A DNA stretch of 33,532 nt from Isotricha intestinalis (Eukaryota; Ciliophora; Litostomatea; Vestibuliferida; Isotrichidae). Shown here piece after piece: positions 1 to 8,512 of this stretch (positions are counted from its first letter, which is position 1; every line of letters starts with the position of its first letter). The notes under the pieces were generated by a model. It ran no database searches, had not been told where the DNA came from, and saw only the letters and a list, made by a program, of their open reading frames with translations. The stretch lies in NCBI GenBank assembly GCA_023807065.1, contig JAJJLU010000532.1:1-33532 (forward strand), in the 5' to 3' direction. The translations under genes were made by a program, and so were the position numbers.

Positions 1-50
1 TCCCCAATCCCCAATCCCCAATCCCCAATCCCCAATCCCCAATCCCCCAA
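1..50. repeat. telomeric repeat array, TCCCCAA heptamer
   Basis: Six perfect copies of TCCCCAA run head to tail from base 1 to 42, followed by one copy with an extra C (TCCCCCAA, 43-50). The C-rich strand reads inward from the 5' end, as expected for a left chromosome end; the G strand would be repeats of TTGGGGA. The C4A2 core resembles the CCCCAA of Tetrahymena with an added T. The array stops abruptly and is followed by AT-rich sequence without further repeats. Confidence 0.93.
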
Positions 51-235
51 AGAATATATTTAAATAAACAATTTTCCATAATTAATAATTAAATCAAAAT
101 AAAAATTAAATTAAAAAAATAAAAAAAAAGAAAATATAAAAAAAAAAAATCCAAATTCACAAAAACCCTACTTCAAAAAAAAATTTAAATATAATTTAAA
201 AAAAATTTAAAAAATAAAAGATAAAAACATTATCA

Positions 236-1327
236 ATGAAAAGACAACCACAATATATTTTAGATAATTATTTTATTCCAAACGGTCGTCCACAATATTT
301 TTACATAGATTTCACAGAAGAATATCCAATGGCAACATGGTTACATGAAAAACCAAAAGAAATATCATGGATAAATGTAATTAATTGGAAATATATAGGA
401 GATGTTATAATATGTAGTAAAGAAAAAAAAATAAATGAAAATCCAAATCCTTTCATAAAAAAAATATTACAAAAAATAAATAAAGATAAAGTTGATAATT
501 CAATCACTGTTGTTCCTTTTTTAAAATCTCATTTACAAAAAAGTATAAGAAGACAATTACAAAAGCAAGTAATAGGAACAACATTTTCTTTATTAAAATT
601 TAATAAAAATGAATTTTTTAGAAGAGTTTCAATAATAATGATAGAAGATACAAAATTAAGAAAATATTATATTAATTATATTTGGTATCTAGCAGCATTA
701 TCAAAAGGATATAAATTAAAACAATATCAAATAGATCAAATATTAAAATTTGCAAGTGATACAGCATTAAATTATAAAACAGATGAAATAGAAATTTCTG
801 GAAGTGAAAACATTAATAATGAAACATTATATAAATTTATTTATGAAATTGAAATATCAAAAATAAGTAAAATTCAAAAAGATTTACTTTTCTCTTTTTT
901 ACTTAGAATTGGATATGGAGGAAGAGAAAGTGATTTAAAAATGGTTTGGGATTATTCACATACTTGGTTTCATAGATTTAAAAATGGAATTAATGTTGAT
1001 GATTATGATGAATTAAATGGGAAAAATATTAATTTAATTTGGGCTTTAAAAAATCAATTATGTAAAGAAGAAGATTTTATTTTTCAAGCTGTTGATTATA
1101 TGTGTTTTCCTAAAATTATGGGAGATTTAATTAAAGATTTAAAATTCGAATATAAAAGAAATGATTTAGAAATGGTTATTTGGGATTATAGTAGTGGAGT
1201 TAATTATAGGAAAGGGATTATTAAAACTGAAAAATATGATAAAATGTGGGAAAAAGTTTTTCCTGTTTTAAAAAAATATCAAGATAATTATTTGTGGATG
1301 ATGGTTTTAGAAGTTAATTCTTATTAA
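236..1327 (+). CDS. unrecognised 363-aa protein
   Basis: I do not recognise this protein. It is a continuous 363-residue frame ending in TAA, with the ATG preceded by an A-rich leader. It has no signal peptide or membrane segment and is not low-complexity, unlike most unknown proteins in this window. Residues about 95-145 hold a basic, helical-looking stretch with the pattern LQKSIRRQL, then LLKFNKNEFFRR, then IIMIED, which looks like a conserved core. Tryptophans are frequent (about ten) and well spread, which favours a folded globular protein. The gene begins less than 190 bases from the telomere repeats and is read away from the chromosome end. Codon use shifts from ATA, CCA and ACA near the start to ATT and ACT near the end. 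Confidence 0.85.
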   Translation: MKRQPQYILDNYFIPNGRPQYFYIDFTEEYPMATWLHEKPKEISWINVINWKYIGDVIICSKEKKINENPNPFIKKILQKINKDKVDNSITVVPFLKSHLQKSIRRQLQKQVIGTTFSLLKFNKNEFFRRVSIIMIEDTKLRKYYINYIWYLAALSKGYKLKQYQIDQILKFASDTALNYKTDEIEISGSENINNETLYKFIYEIEISKISKIQKDLLFSFLLRIGYGGRESDLKMVWDYSHTWFHRFKNGINVDDYDELNGKNINLIWALKNQLCKEEDFIFQAVDYMCFPKIMGDLIKDLKFEYKRNDLEMVIWDYSSGVNYRKGIIKTEKYDKMWEKVFPVLKKYQDNYLWMMVLEVNSY

Positions 1328-1624
1328 ATTGGATTTAGGAATATCATTTGTATAATTTATTTTATTTATTTTTAATTGTAATTATTTATTTAATTTTTTG
1401 ATAGTAAGATTTATCATATTTAATAAAAAAATATTATTTATTTATTTCAGATATAATTATCTTAAGTTAAAAAATAATAAAATTTCAATTCTTTAACAAA
1501 ATAATATAATAAACCCAAAATTTATAAAAAATCAAAATAAAAACTTTTAAAAAAAAATAAACTAAAATCAATAAAATACTCAATAAAAAAACAAAAAATA
1601 AAAAAAATATCATTTAAAAAAAAA

Positions 1625-2917
1625 ATGGCAGAGCCAAAGCCATTCAACATGTGTCTCTTATACATCTTAATTGGTTTAATGATATTAACGGGTTCAATCA
1701 ATACAATATTTAATAAAATACTTCAAAAATTAGAATCAAAGGGAATACTTTTTGAACAGCATCATTGGATAATAACATTTGGGATGTTTATTGGAGAATC
1801 AGTATCTTTAATTGGATATACAATTGTAGTAATAAAAAGAAAAAAAAAAAAAGTAACTGAAGAAAAAGGAGAAACTCTTGTAAAAAGTGAAGAAGATGAT
1901 GAAAATGAAGATAATAAAAAACCACCAGTTCCAACAAATCTTATTTTTGCACTTTCTGCTTCTTGTGATTTAATGGCAACAACAATAAATACTTTTGGTT
2001 TAACATATTTAACGACAAGCATGTATCAAATGTTAAGAGGATTTGAATTAATTTTTGTTTGTGCTTGGAGTACTATTTTTTTAAAAAATCCTGTTTATAG
2101 ACATCAAGTTTTAGGTTTATCAACTTTAATAATAGGTTTAGTTTTAGTTGGTGTAAATTCTATTATTAATAAAGAAAAAGATAAAGGAACTGCTAAAGAT
2201 CCTGGTACCGGAATAATATTAATGTTTTGTAGTCAATTTTTTTCTTCTACATGTTATGTTTTACAAGAAAAATTTATTAAACATTATAGAGTTAATCCTT
2301 TTCAATTAGTTGGTTTTGAAGGATTATGGGGAATATGTATGTATACTGTATTATTAGTTATTTTCCAACATATTAAATGTAATAATTGGAAAGAAGGTTT
2401 AAAAACTGGAGTTTGTTTTGGAAGTGATGATCCAGCAACAAAAAGAGATTGGTATATTGAAGATTCAATATTTGCTTTTCAACAAATGGGTGCTTATATT
2501 CCTTTATTAATCGTATATATTTTTTATATTGTTTCTATTGCTTTATATAATATCGTAGGAATTAACTTAACTAAATTAGTTTCTTCTACTGCAAGAGCTG
2601 TTGTTGATACTGTTAGAACTGTTTTTATTTGGGCTTTCTTTTTATTCGTTCATCCTGTTAAAGGAACTGAAGAAAATTTTTATATTATACAATTTATTGG
2701 TTTTATTTTATTAGTTGTTGGAACTTTAATTTATAATGAAATTGTAGAAATTCCATTATGTGAATTAAATAAATTTACTAGGAATGAAATGGCTAAAAGA
2801 GAAAAAGAAAAAAGAGAAAAAAATGATGATTATGATGATGAAAATAATACTACTAAAGGATTGTTCCCTAATTATTCTAATAATAATACTACTGATCCCT
2901 ATACTTCACAAAATTAA
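1625..2917 (+). CDS. SLC35F6-like drug/metabolite-type transporter
   Basis: This is a multi-pass membrane protein of 430 residues with about nine or ten hydrophobic segments. It matches the SLC35F6 branch of the nucleotide-sugar/EamA transporter superfamily. Visible signatures are the first-helix motif LMILTGSINT, the mid-protein SMYQMLRGFELIF, the QEKFIKHYRVNPFQLVGFEG stretch near residue 215-235, and STARAVVDTVRTVFIWA near residue 325. In animals SLC35F6 lies in lysosomal or mitochondrial membranes and its substrate is unsettled, so no substrate can be assigned here. A charged loop of about 30 residues (72-102) after the second helix and an acidic, Asn-rich C-terminal tail of about 50 residues face the cytosol by inference. 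The ATG lies directly after an A run. Confidence 0.9.
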   Translation: MAEPKPFNMCLLYILIGLMILTGSINTIFNKILQKLESKGILFEQHHWIITFGMFIGESVSLIGYTIVVIKRKKKKVTEEKGETLVKSEEDDENEDNKKPPVPTNLIFALSASCDLMATTINTFGLTYLTTSMYQMLRGFELIFVCAWSTIFLKNPVYRHQVLGLSTLIIGLVLVGVNSIINKEKDKGTAKDPGTGIILMFCSQFFSSTCYVLQEKFIKHYRVNPFQLVGFEGLWGICMYTVLLVIFQHIKCNNWKEGLKTGVCFGSDDPATKRDWYIEDSIFAFQQMGAYIPLLIVYIFYIVSIALYNIVGINLTKLVSSTARAVVDTVRTVFIWAFFLFVHPVKGTEENFYIIQFIGFILLVVGTLIYNEIVEIPLCELNKFTRNEMAKREKEKREKNDDYDDENNTTKGLFPNYSNNNTTDPYTSQN

Positions 2918-3084
2918 TTCTTTTCAATGTTTTTTGTGATGTGTTTTATTATTTATTAGTTATTAAAATTTATCATGAGAACAAGAAAATTCAATTAAAG
3001 ACAAAATTTCATTTTTTAATATTTTTATAAACTTTTTTTTCACATATTTTATATTTAAGATTAAAAAAATAGGTATTAATTAAT

Positions 3085-4053
3085 TTAGCTTAAAAAATAA
3101 TCTTTATTTCTTTTGTCTTCAGAATAATCTTCCATAACACAAAAATTTTTTTTATTTCTATCATTAAGAGAAATATTATTTTTTTTATCTAATAAATTTT
3201 CCTTTCCTTTCTTTATCTGATTTTGGTTATTACTATTATTTAAAAATGCTTTTTTAATTAAATTAATTTGATTTTCTTTTAATTTCTTTGGAAAATCAAC
3301 AATAAAAGTAATAATTAGATTTCCTCTTTTTTTTTCATTATTAAAAAAAGGCATTCCTTTATCTTTAACAATTTTTTTCATTCCAGGAGTAATAATTTCA
3401 TTTAATTTAATATTAATTTCTTCTTTTTCAAAAAGATTAATAATAATAAAACCACCAGTTAAACTTTTTAACAAACTTATATGATAATCAATAAATAAAT
3501 CACTTCCTTCTCTTTTAATAACTTTTTCATTTTTTATTTTTAATTCAAAAATCACATCTCCAGGATTAAATCCAATACATTCATCACTTTCTCCTCTAAA
3601 TATTATTTTACATCCATTAAAACTTCCTTTTCTAATATAAACTTCTAAATTTTTAATTTCTTTTATTATACATTCATTATTTGATATTTTATTTCTTTTA
3701 ATTTGAATAATTTTTTTAACACCAAAAAAAGCTTCTGATAAAGTTATTTCTAAATAAAAAATCATATTTTTTGTTTTTGGTTTTTCTCGAGTTATTTGCT
3801 TTAATTCTGTTAAATTATTATTGGAAATAGATTCTTTTTTATTTTTAAAATTTATTTTTAATAAAAGTTCAAATGCTTGATTTATTAAAATAAACTCATT
3901 TGATGAACCGCCTTTATCTGGATGTGTTTTTAATACTTTTTTACGATAGGCATTTTTTATTTCGGATAAATTTGATGATGAATTTAATCCTAATAATTTA
4001 TATGCTTCATTTATTTCTGATATTGAAGGAACTGAAAAAAAATTTGAATTCAT
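3085..4053 (-). CDS. DnaJ (Hsp40) co-chaperone without zinc finger
   Basis: An Hsp40 co-chaperone of 322 residues that should stimulate Hsp70 ATPase activity and deliver clients. The J domain spans residues about 14-66 with the HPD triad at 44-46. The C-terminal client-binding region (about 103-265) follows almost directly; GSFNGCKIIFRGESDE and the later ITPGMKKIVKDKGMPF are typical of DnaJ C-terminal domains I and II. There is no cysteine-repeat zinc finger and almost no Gly/Phe linker, so it is closest to class II (DnaJB) proteins. The last 16 residues look borrowed from the start of the neighbouring CHY zinc-finger gene (see findings). That gene lies 101 bases upstream on the same strand. 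No signal peptide or CaaX end is seen, so a cytosolic or nuclear location is likely. Confidence 0.9.
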   Translation of the reverse strand: MNSNFFSVPSISEINEAYKLLGLNSSSNLSEIKNAYRKKVLKTHPDKGGSSNEFILINQAFELLLKINFKNKKESISNNNLTELKQITREKPKTKNMIFYLEITLSEAFFGVKKIIQIKRNKISNNECIIKEIKNLEVYIRKGSFNGCKIIFRGESDECIGFNPGDVIFELKIKNEKVIKREGSDLFIDYHISLLKSLTGGFIIINLFEKEEINIKLNEIITPGMKKIVKDKGMPFFNNEKKRGNLIITFIVDFPKKLKENQINLIKKAFLNNSNNQNQIKKGKENLLDKKNNISLNDRNKKNFCVMEDYSEDKRNKDYFLS

Positions 4054-4154
4054 TTTTTAATTTTTTAAAAATTTTTTTCTTAATTATAATAATATATTTT
4101 ATTATAATATTTTATTATATTATTTTATTATTTCATTTAAAAATAATATTATTA

Positions 4155-6524
4155 TTATTTCCCTTTCTTTTCACTTTCCTTCTTAACTTTTTTCTTTGAA
4201 ATGGTTTTATAAATTCCTTTAAATTTATGTGAATCTTTTGAACTCATTAAAGCTTTATTTCTCATTCCTTTTCCTCCTTCCCAGAATTTTTTTCCTTGAT
4301 CCATTCTAGTAAATGCTTTTCCGCATTTTTGACAAACTTTATTATTTTGACTTTGTTCACAAGCACAAAAACCACAAACAATAGTTTTTGCAAATTCACT
4401 CTTATGATTAGAATCTTCATCATGACAAACATCACAAGGAAATAATTTATTACAACAACCAAATCTAAACCATCTAAAAGAATATTTATAATGTTTACAT
4501 ATTCCATTATCTGGAAGTGGTTTTCCTTCTTGAATTACTTTATCACATCTTTTAATATAATTATCTAAATTTACATCATCTTTTATTTGGAAATTAAATT
4601 TTTGGAAATTTATTATTTGACATTTTTCTAAAAAATCTAAATTAGATAAATAAGTTAATGATATAGATACTCCAGTTATAAAAAAATTTAATTCTAAATT
4701 ACAATTTCTACATTTATTATCATTAAAATGTAATCCTCCAGTTCTTAATTTAACATTTTTGGATTCATTACATTTAAAGCAATTTAAAGTAAAAGTTGAA
4801 GGAAGAAAATCAATAACACTTCCTCCTATAATATAAATTATTCCGGCTTGAGATAAATTATTTTCATGTAAAAATATTGATTTAAATATTGAAAAAATTT
4901 CATTGTTACATCTCGGACAAGTTGTTCCAAAATAAAAAATAGTGTCTTTTTTATTTAATCTCATATAAAAAGATTCAAAAGCAACTTTTTGACATTTTAA
5001 GCATTTAATTAATAGTTTTATTTGAGTTATTTCTGCTAAAGCAATATTATAAAATTTAAGATCTTTTAATAATATTATATATTTATCTCCAAAATGTAAA
5101 ATACTTTGTAATAAAGTTAAATCTTCTTGTTTAATAGTTGGTTGAAGAGAAGTCGAAAGATACATATCAAGTAATTCTAAATTTTTTTTATTTCTTTCTT
5201 TTTGTTTTTTAGATTCTTCATCTTCACTTTCCGAATTTTCTTCTTCTTCCAATTCTTCTTCTTCTTCTTCAATTTCTTCTATATTTTCATCATTTATATT
5301 TTTATTATCATCATTTTCATTATTCTCATTATTATCATTTTTTTTTTCTTCTTCTTCTATTAAAGATTTTGGTTTCATTAATCCAAAATCAAAATTAATA
5401 TAATTTTTATTAAATACTTTTATTATTTCATTTATTATATCATCTGTTGTTTCTAATCTAAGTCTTGATAATTCACTATCATTACTTGATGAAGATAAAT
5501 TTGATACTGTTCTACTTATTATATTTGATTTTGAATCTTCATATTTTGATATGTTATTTATATTATTATTTATTAGATTTTCTTTTTTTAATTTAGATTG
5601 TTCTTCTTTATTAATAATTATTTTATCATCTTCTTTTTCTTCTTCTTTTATTTCTTTTTCTTCTTTTTTAATTTCAGGTTTTTCTTCTTTTTTTATTTGT
5701 TCATTTCCTTTTTCTTTCTTTTTATTTTTCAAAACCAAATTTTTGAATCTTAAAGTTATTTGTTTAATACTTTTGCTATTTAATTCTAGTGATATTTTTT
5801 GCATTTTTTCTCTTAAATCTTTAACTTCTCTATATTTTAATAATAATTCTTCTAATTTATTTTGTTCTTCTTGAGTCCATTCTTCATCTTTTTTCTCATC
5901 TATTTTTTTTTTAGATAAATGTTTAGGAAGATAATTTTCAATATAATTTAAAAATTTATTTAAACAAAGAAAAGGTTTATCCCTGTTATCAACATAAAAA
6001 ACTTCAAATAATTTTTCTAAAACTACACACAATTTTTTATATTGCTCATCATTAAATTTATTTTTTAAATTAAGAACTTCAACTTTAGTTTCTTCTAAAC
6101 TCATTGAATAATCTCCATTTAAATGAATAATCATAGTAACTTTTAATTCTAATAAATTTTCAGGAATCTCAAAATTAATTTCTGATTTTTTAAATTTTGG
6201 AAGAAGATTAATAAAAATTTTAAAAGTATTTTTTCCATTAACAGTCATCATTTGCTTCATGTTCATTATTCTATTACACTTTAAATTTTCTTCTTCTTTA
6301 TTAAAAATGCATAAATCTCCTTCATTTAATGAAATACTTTGAATGAAATATTGATATTTTCTTAATAAATTTATTAAATCAACTAATATTGGTTTTGTTA
6401 TTTTTATTTCTGATATAAAACGAAGATAATTTCCATTAAATACTTCATTTATGTTTTTATATACTTGTTGAAATTGAGAATTTTTTAAATTCACTTCAAA
6501 ATAATCTTTAGAATAATCTTCCAT
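4155..6524 (-). CDS. CHY zinc-finger protein with SANT/Myb-like domain
   Basis: A 789-residue protein. The clearest part is a C-terminal CHY zinc finger (about 673-735) with CKHYKYSFRWFRFGCC, PCDVCHDED, VCGFCACEQ and CQKCG. Before it lie two or three further Cys-x2-Cys pairs (about residues 500-610) in the zinc-ribbon style of large CHY proteins. Residues about 214-264 read like a SANT/Myb helix bundle (EEWTQEEQNKLEELL, then SIKQITLRFKNL). The first 190 residues may be an RWD-like fold, which is only a guess. Between 265 and 460 the chain is charged Lys/Glu/Asn low complexity. CHY domains bind zinc and appear in RCHY1-type E3 ligases, but no RING is visible here, so enzymatic activity should not be assumed. 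The start codon sits 522 bases from the divergent propeller gene. Confidence 0.85.
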   Translation of the reverse strand: MEDYSKDYFEVNLKNSQFQQVYKNINEVFNGNYLRFISEIKITKPILVDLINLLRKYQYFIQSISLNEGDLCIFNKEEENLKCNRIMNMKQMMTVNGKNTFKIFINLLPKFKKSEINFEIPENLLELKVTMIIHLNGDYSMSLEETKVEVLNLKNKFNDEQYKKLCVVLEKLFEVFYVDNRDKPFLCLNKFLNYIENYLPKHLSKKKIDEKKDEEWTQEEQNKLEELLLKYREVKDLREKMQKISLELNSKSIKQITLRFKNLVLKNKKKEKGNEQIKKEEKPEIKKEEKEIKEEEKEDDKIIINKEEQSKLKKENLINNNINNISKYEDSKSNIISRTVSNLSSSSNDSELSRLRLETTDDIINEIIKVFNKNYINFDFGLMKPKSLIEEEEKKNDNNENNENDDNKNINDENIEEIEEEEEELEEEENSESEDEESKKQKERNKKNLELLDMYLSTSLQPTIKQEDLTLLQSILHFGDKYIILLKDLKFYNIALAEITQIKLLIKCLKCQKVAFESFYMRLNKKDTIFYFGTTCPRCNNEIFSIFKSIFLHENNLSQAGIIYIIGGSVIDFLPSTFTLNCFKCNESKNVKLRTGGLHFNDNKCRNCNLELNFFITGVSISLTYLSNLDFLEKCQIINFQKFNFQIKDDVNLDNYIKRCDKVIQEGKPLPDNGICKHYKYSFRWFRFGCCNKLFPCDVCHDEDSNHKSEFAKTIVCGFCACEQSQNNKVCQKCGKAFTRMDQGKKFWEGGKGMRNKALMSSKDSHKFKGIYKTISKKKVKKESEKKGK

Positions 6525-7046
6525 TTAAATTATAAATTATTATTATTCATTAATTTAAGATAAATAATAATTATGATAAACTCAGTGTTAAAAAATAATA
6601 TAAATTATTTTTAATTTTTTAATGAGTAATATTTTAGATAATAAATTTTATTATAAAATAATTGTTATAAATATATATATTAAAAATTAGGAAACTTATA
6701 TTATAATAATTAATATAATTTATAATTAATATAGTTTAGTTCTTTTAATAAAAATAACGTTTATGTTTCTAAAGAATTTTAATTTATTTATTTATTTTAA
6801 CACAGACAAGGAATTCATTTCCTTATCAATTAAAATCTAAATTTAAACTAACTTATTCTCTATGAAAAATATGATTTATATATTTGTTATATATTATTAT
6901 ATCTTTTAAGAACAAAAACATTAATTAAAAAAATATTTATCCTTTAAAAAAATATTTAAATGTTTAAATAAAAAAAAAACATTCCATTTTTAATAATGTT
7001 TTTTTTCTATATAAAGAAAAAAAATAATTAAAATTAATTCAAATAA
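6525..7046. promoter_or_regulatory. divergent intergenic region with TATA-like box
   Basis: This 522-base gap separates two genes read away from each other, so it must hold both promoters. On the + strand a TATATAAAG box lies at 7008-7016, 31 bases before the ATG at 7047. Just upstream is a perfect 12-bp inverted repeat (6972-6983 with 6995-7006, 11-base loop) made of A/T runs around CATT/AATG. Another near-palindrome centred on AAGGAATTC lies near 6808-6825. No open frame of interest is seen. Assignment as promoter elements is positional inference. Confidence 0.35.
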
Positions 7047-8219
7047 ATGGTTAAAAATTCAAAAAGCGCAAAAAGCCAATTTAAAAAATCACCAAGAATA
7101 AGAAGTATAAGAAATACAAGACGTTCTCAAAAAAATAATATAACTCAAATTACTTTAAAAACTTCAAATGATTCTTTAAATAAAATAAAAAGAAATTCAA
7201 GAAACATTAAAAACCAAAATGCCAATAAAATAACATATGAAAATATTAAAATTTTTCCAAATTTCCATTCATCAACATTAATATATATGAAAATAATGAA
7301 TAATAAAAAATATTTTTTAACAGCATCAGATTATCATTTAATAATATATTCATTAGAAACAATGAAAAAAATATCAACTGCAACAAATTTTTATAATCCA
7401 TGGACACATTGTTTAGAAATGACAACTGGTGAAATTGTATGTTTAAATTTAAACAATGTAATTTTTTATAAATATGATAATTATACAAAACATATAATAG
7501 AAGTTAAAAATTTAATTTATCAAACACCAAAATTTTCAAAAGGTTTATATCAAATTGATGGAAGAACAATTGCTGTTTGTAAAGAAAAAGAAATTTATTT
7601 ATTAGATACTCATAATTATAACGTAAAAAATACAATTAAATTACATTATGATTGTAAATCATGTTTATTTGTTGATTACAAAGAAACTCTTTTAATGATG
7701 TCTGAAAATAAAATTGAAATTATTGATCTTTTATTAAAAGAGAACATCGGAAAAATATATGATGCAGGAATTGGATTAAAAAAAGGATTAAATCTTGAAA
7801 ATAATAAAATTTTAATTCATAATTTCCAAGGAATTAAAATTTATGATTCTAATACTTTTAAAAAATTAAATTCTATTGTGATTAAAGAAGGAATTTCAAT
7901 AGTGAAAAAATTAAATTTTAATAATAATTTAATTGCAATTGGTGATTCAAATGGTGGATTAAAATTCATTGATTATAATTGTAATTTAATTTATGATGTT
8001 AATTTAAGTAAAGTTGGAATCAATTGTTTGTTTTGTTTAACAGATAATAAAATTTTATTTAATATAAATGGAGGTAGAATTGTATTATTTGATGTAGAAA
8101 AGAAAATTAGTATTTATGTTAAAAAAGTTGAAGGTGCTAATGCTTTAAGAAAAGGTTTTCTTTTAGATGATGGAACACTAATTTTAGGTTATTGCAAGTC
8201 TTTTGTTTTGTTAAAATGA
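7047..8219 (+). CDS. WD40-like beta-propeller protein
   Basis: A 390-residue protein with a basic, Ser/Arg/Asn-rich N-terminal tail (1-65) and a body of repeated beta-strand units about 40 residues long. Units such as KYFLTASDYHLIIYSLETMKK, TIAVCKEKEIYLLDTHNYN, NLIAIGDSNGGLKFIDYN and NKILFNINGGRIVLFDVEKK show the WD40/YVTN pattern of a strand, a turn and an L/I-x-D end, with about seven blades in all. The WD dipeptide itself is missing, so the repeats are divergent. Such propellers are scaffolds for protein complexes; no partner can be named. The gene ends in TGA, one of two in the window, supporting TGA as a stop. Confidence 0.75.
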   Translation: MVKNSKSAKSQFKKSPRIRSIRNTRRSQKNNITQITLKTSNDSLNKIKRNSRNIKNQNANKITYENIKIFPNFHSSTLIYMKIMNNKKYFLTASDYHLIIYSLETMKKISTATNFYNPWTHCLEMTTGEIVCLNLNNVIFYKYDNYTKHIIEVKNLIYQTPKFSKGLYQIDGRTIAVCKEKEIYLLDTHNYNVKNTIKLHYDCKSCLFVDYKETLLMMSENKIEIIDLLLKENIGKIYDAGIGLKKGLNLENNKILIHNFQGIKIYDSNTFKKLNSIVIKEGISIVKKLNFNNNLIAIGDSNGGLKFIDYNCNLIYDVNLSKVGINCLFCLTDNKILFNINGGRIVLFDVEKKISIYVKKVEGANALRKGFLLDDGTLILGYCKSFVLLK

Positions 8220-8512
8220 ATATTATTAAATTATTAACATAAATTTATTTTTTAATATTAATTATTTTTTGTGATTTTTTTCTTTATTAATGTTAAACAA
8301 TTAACACATATTAAAAATAAAATTTATCATATAACTAAATATAAATCAATTGTAATAATAGCATAAAAAATAAATGAAATAACTATTTTTAATTTTATAT
8401 TAAAAAAAAATTTTAATCATATTTATTATATTTTTGTTGTTAATAATTTATTTTTAAAATTATTTTGTATGTATTCATTATATCTTATGAATTTTTATTT
8501 ACAATTGGATAA

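Noticed and set aside
3900..4199. A 99-codon hydrophobic + strand frame
   Set aside because: It overlaps the start of DnaJ and the end of the CHY gene on the other strand. Its Leu/Ile/Phe richness is what the reverse reading of Lys/Asn/Glu codons gives.
4155..6524. eIF5/eIF2-beta-type translation factor, suggested by its Cys pairs and acidic regions
   Set aside because: The CKHYKYSFRWFRF and CDVCHDE motifs are specific to the CHY zinc finger, and no W2 or eIF2-beta-type domain is seen.
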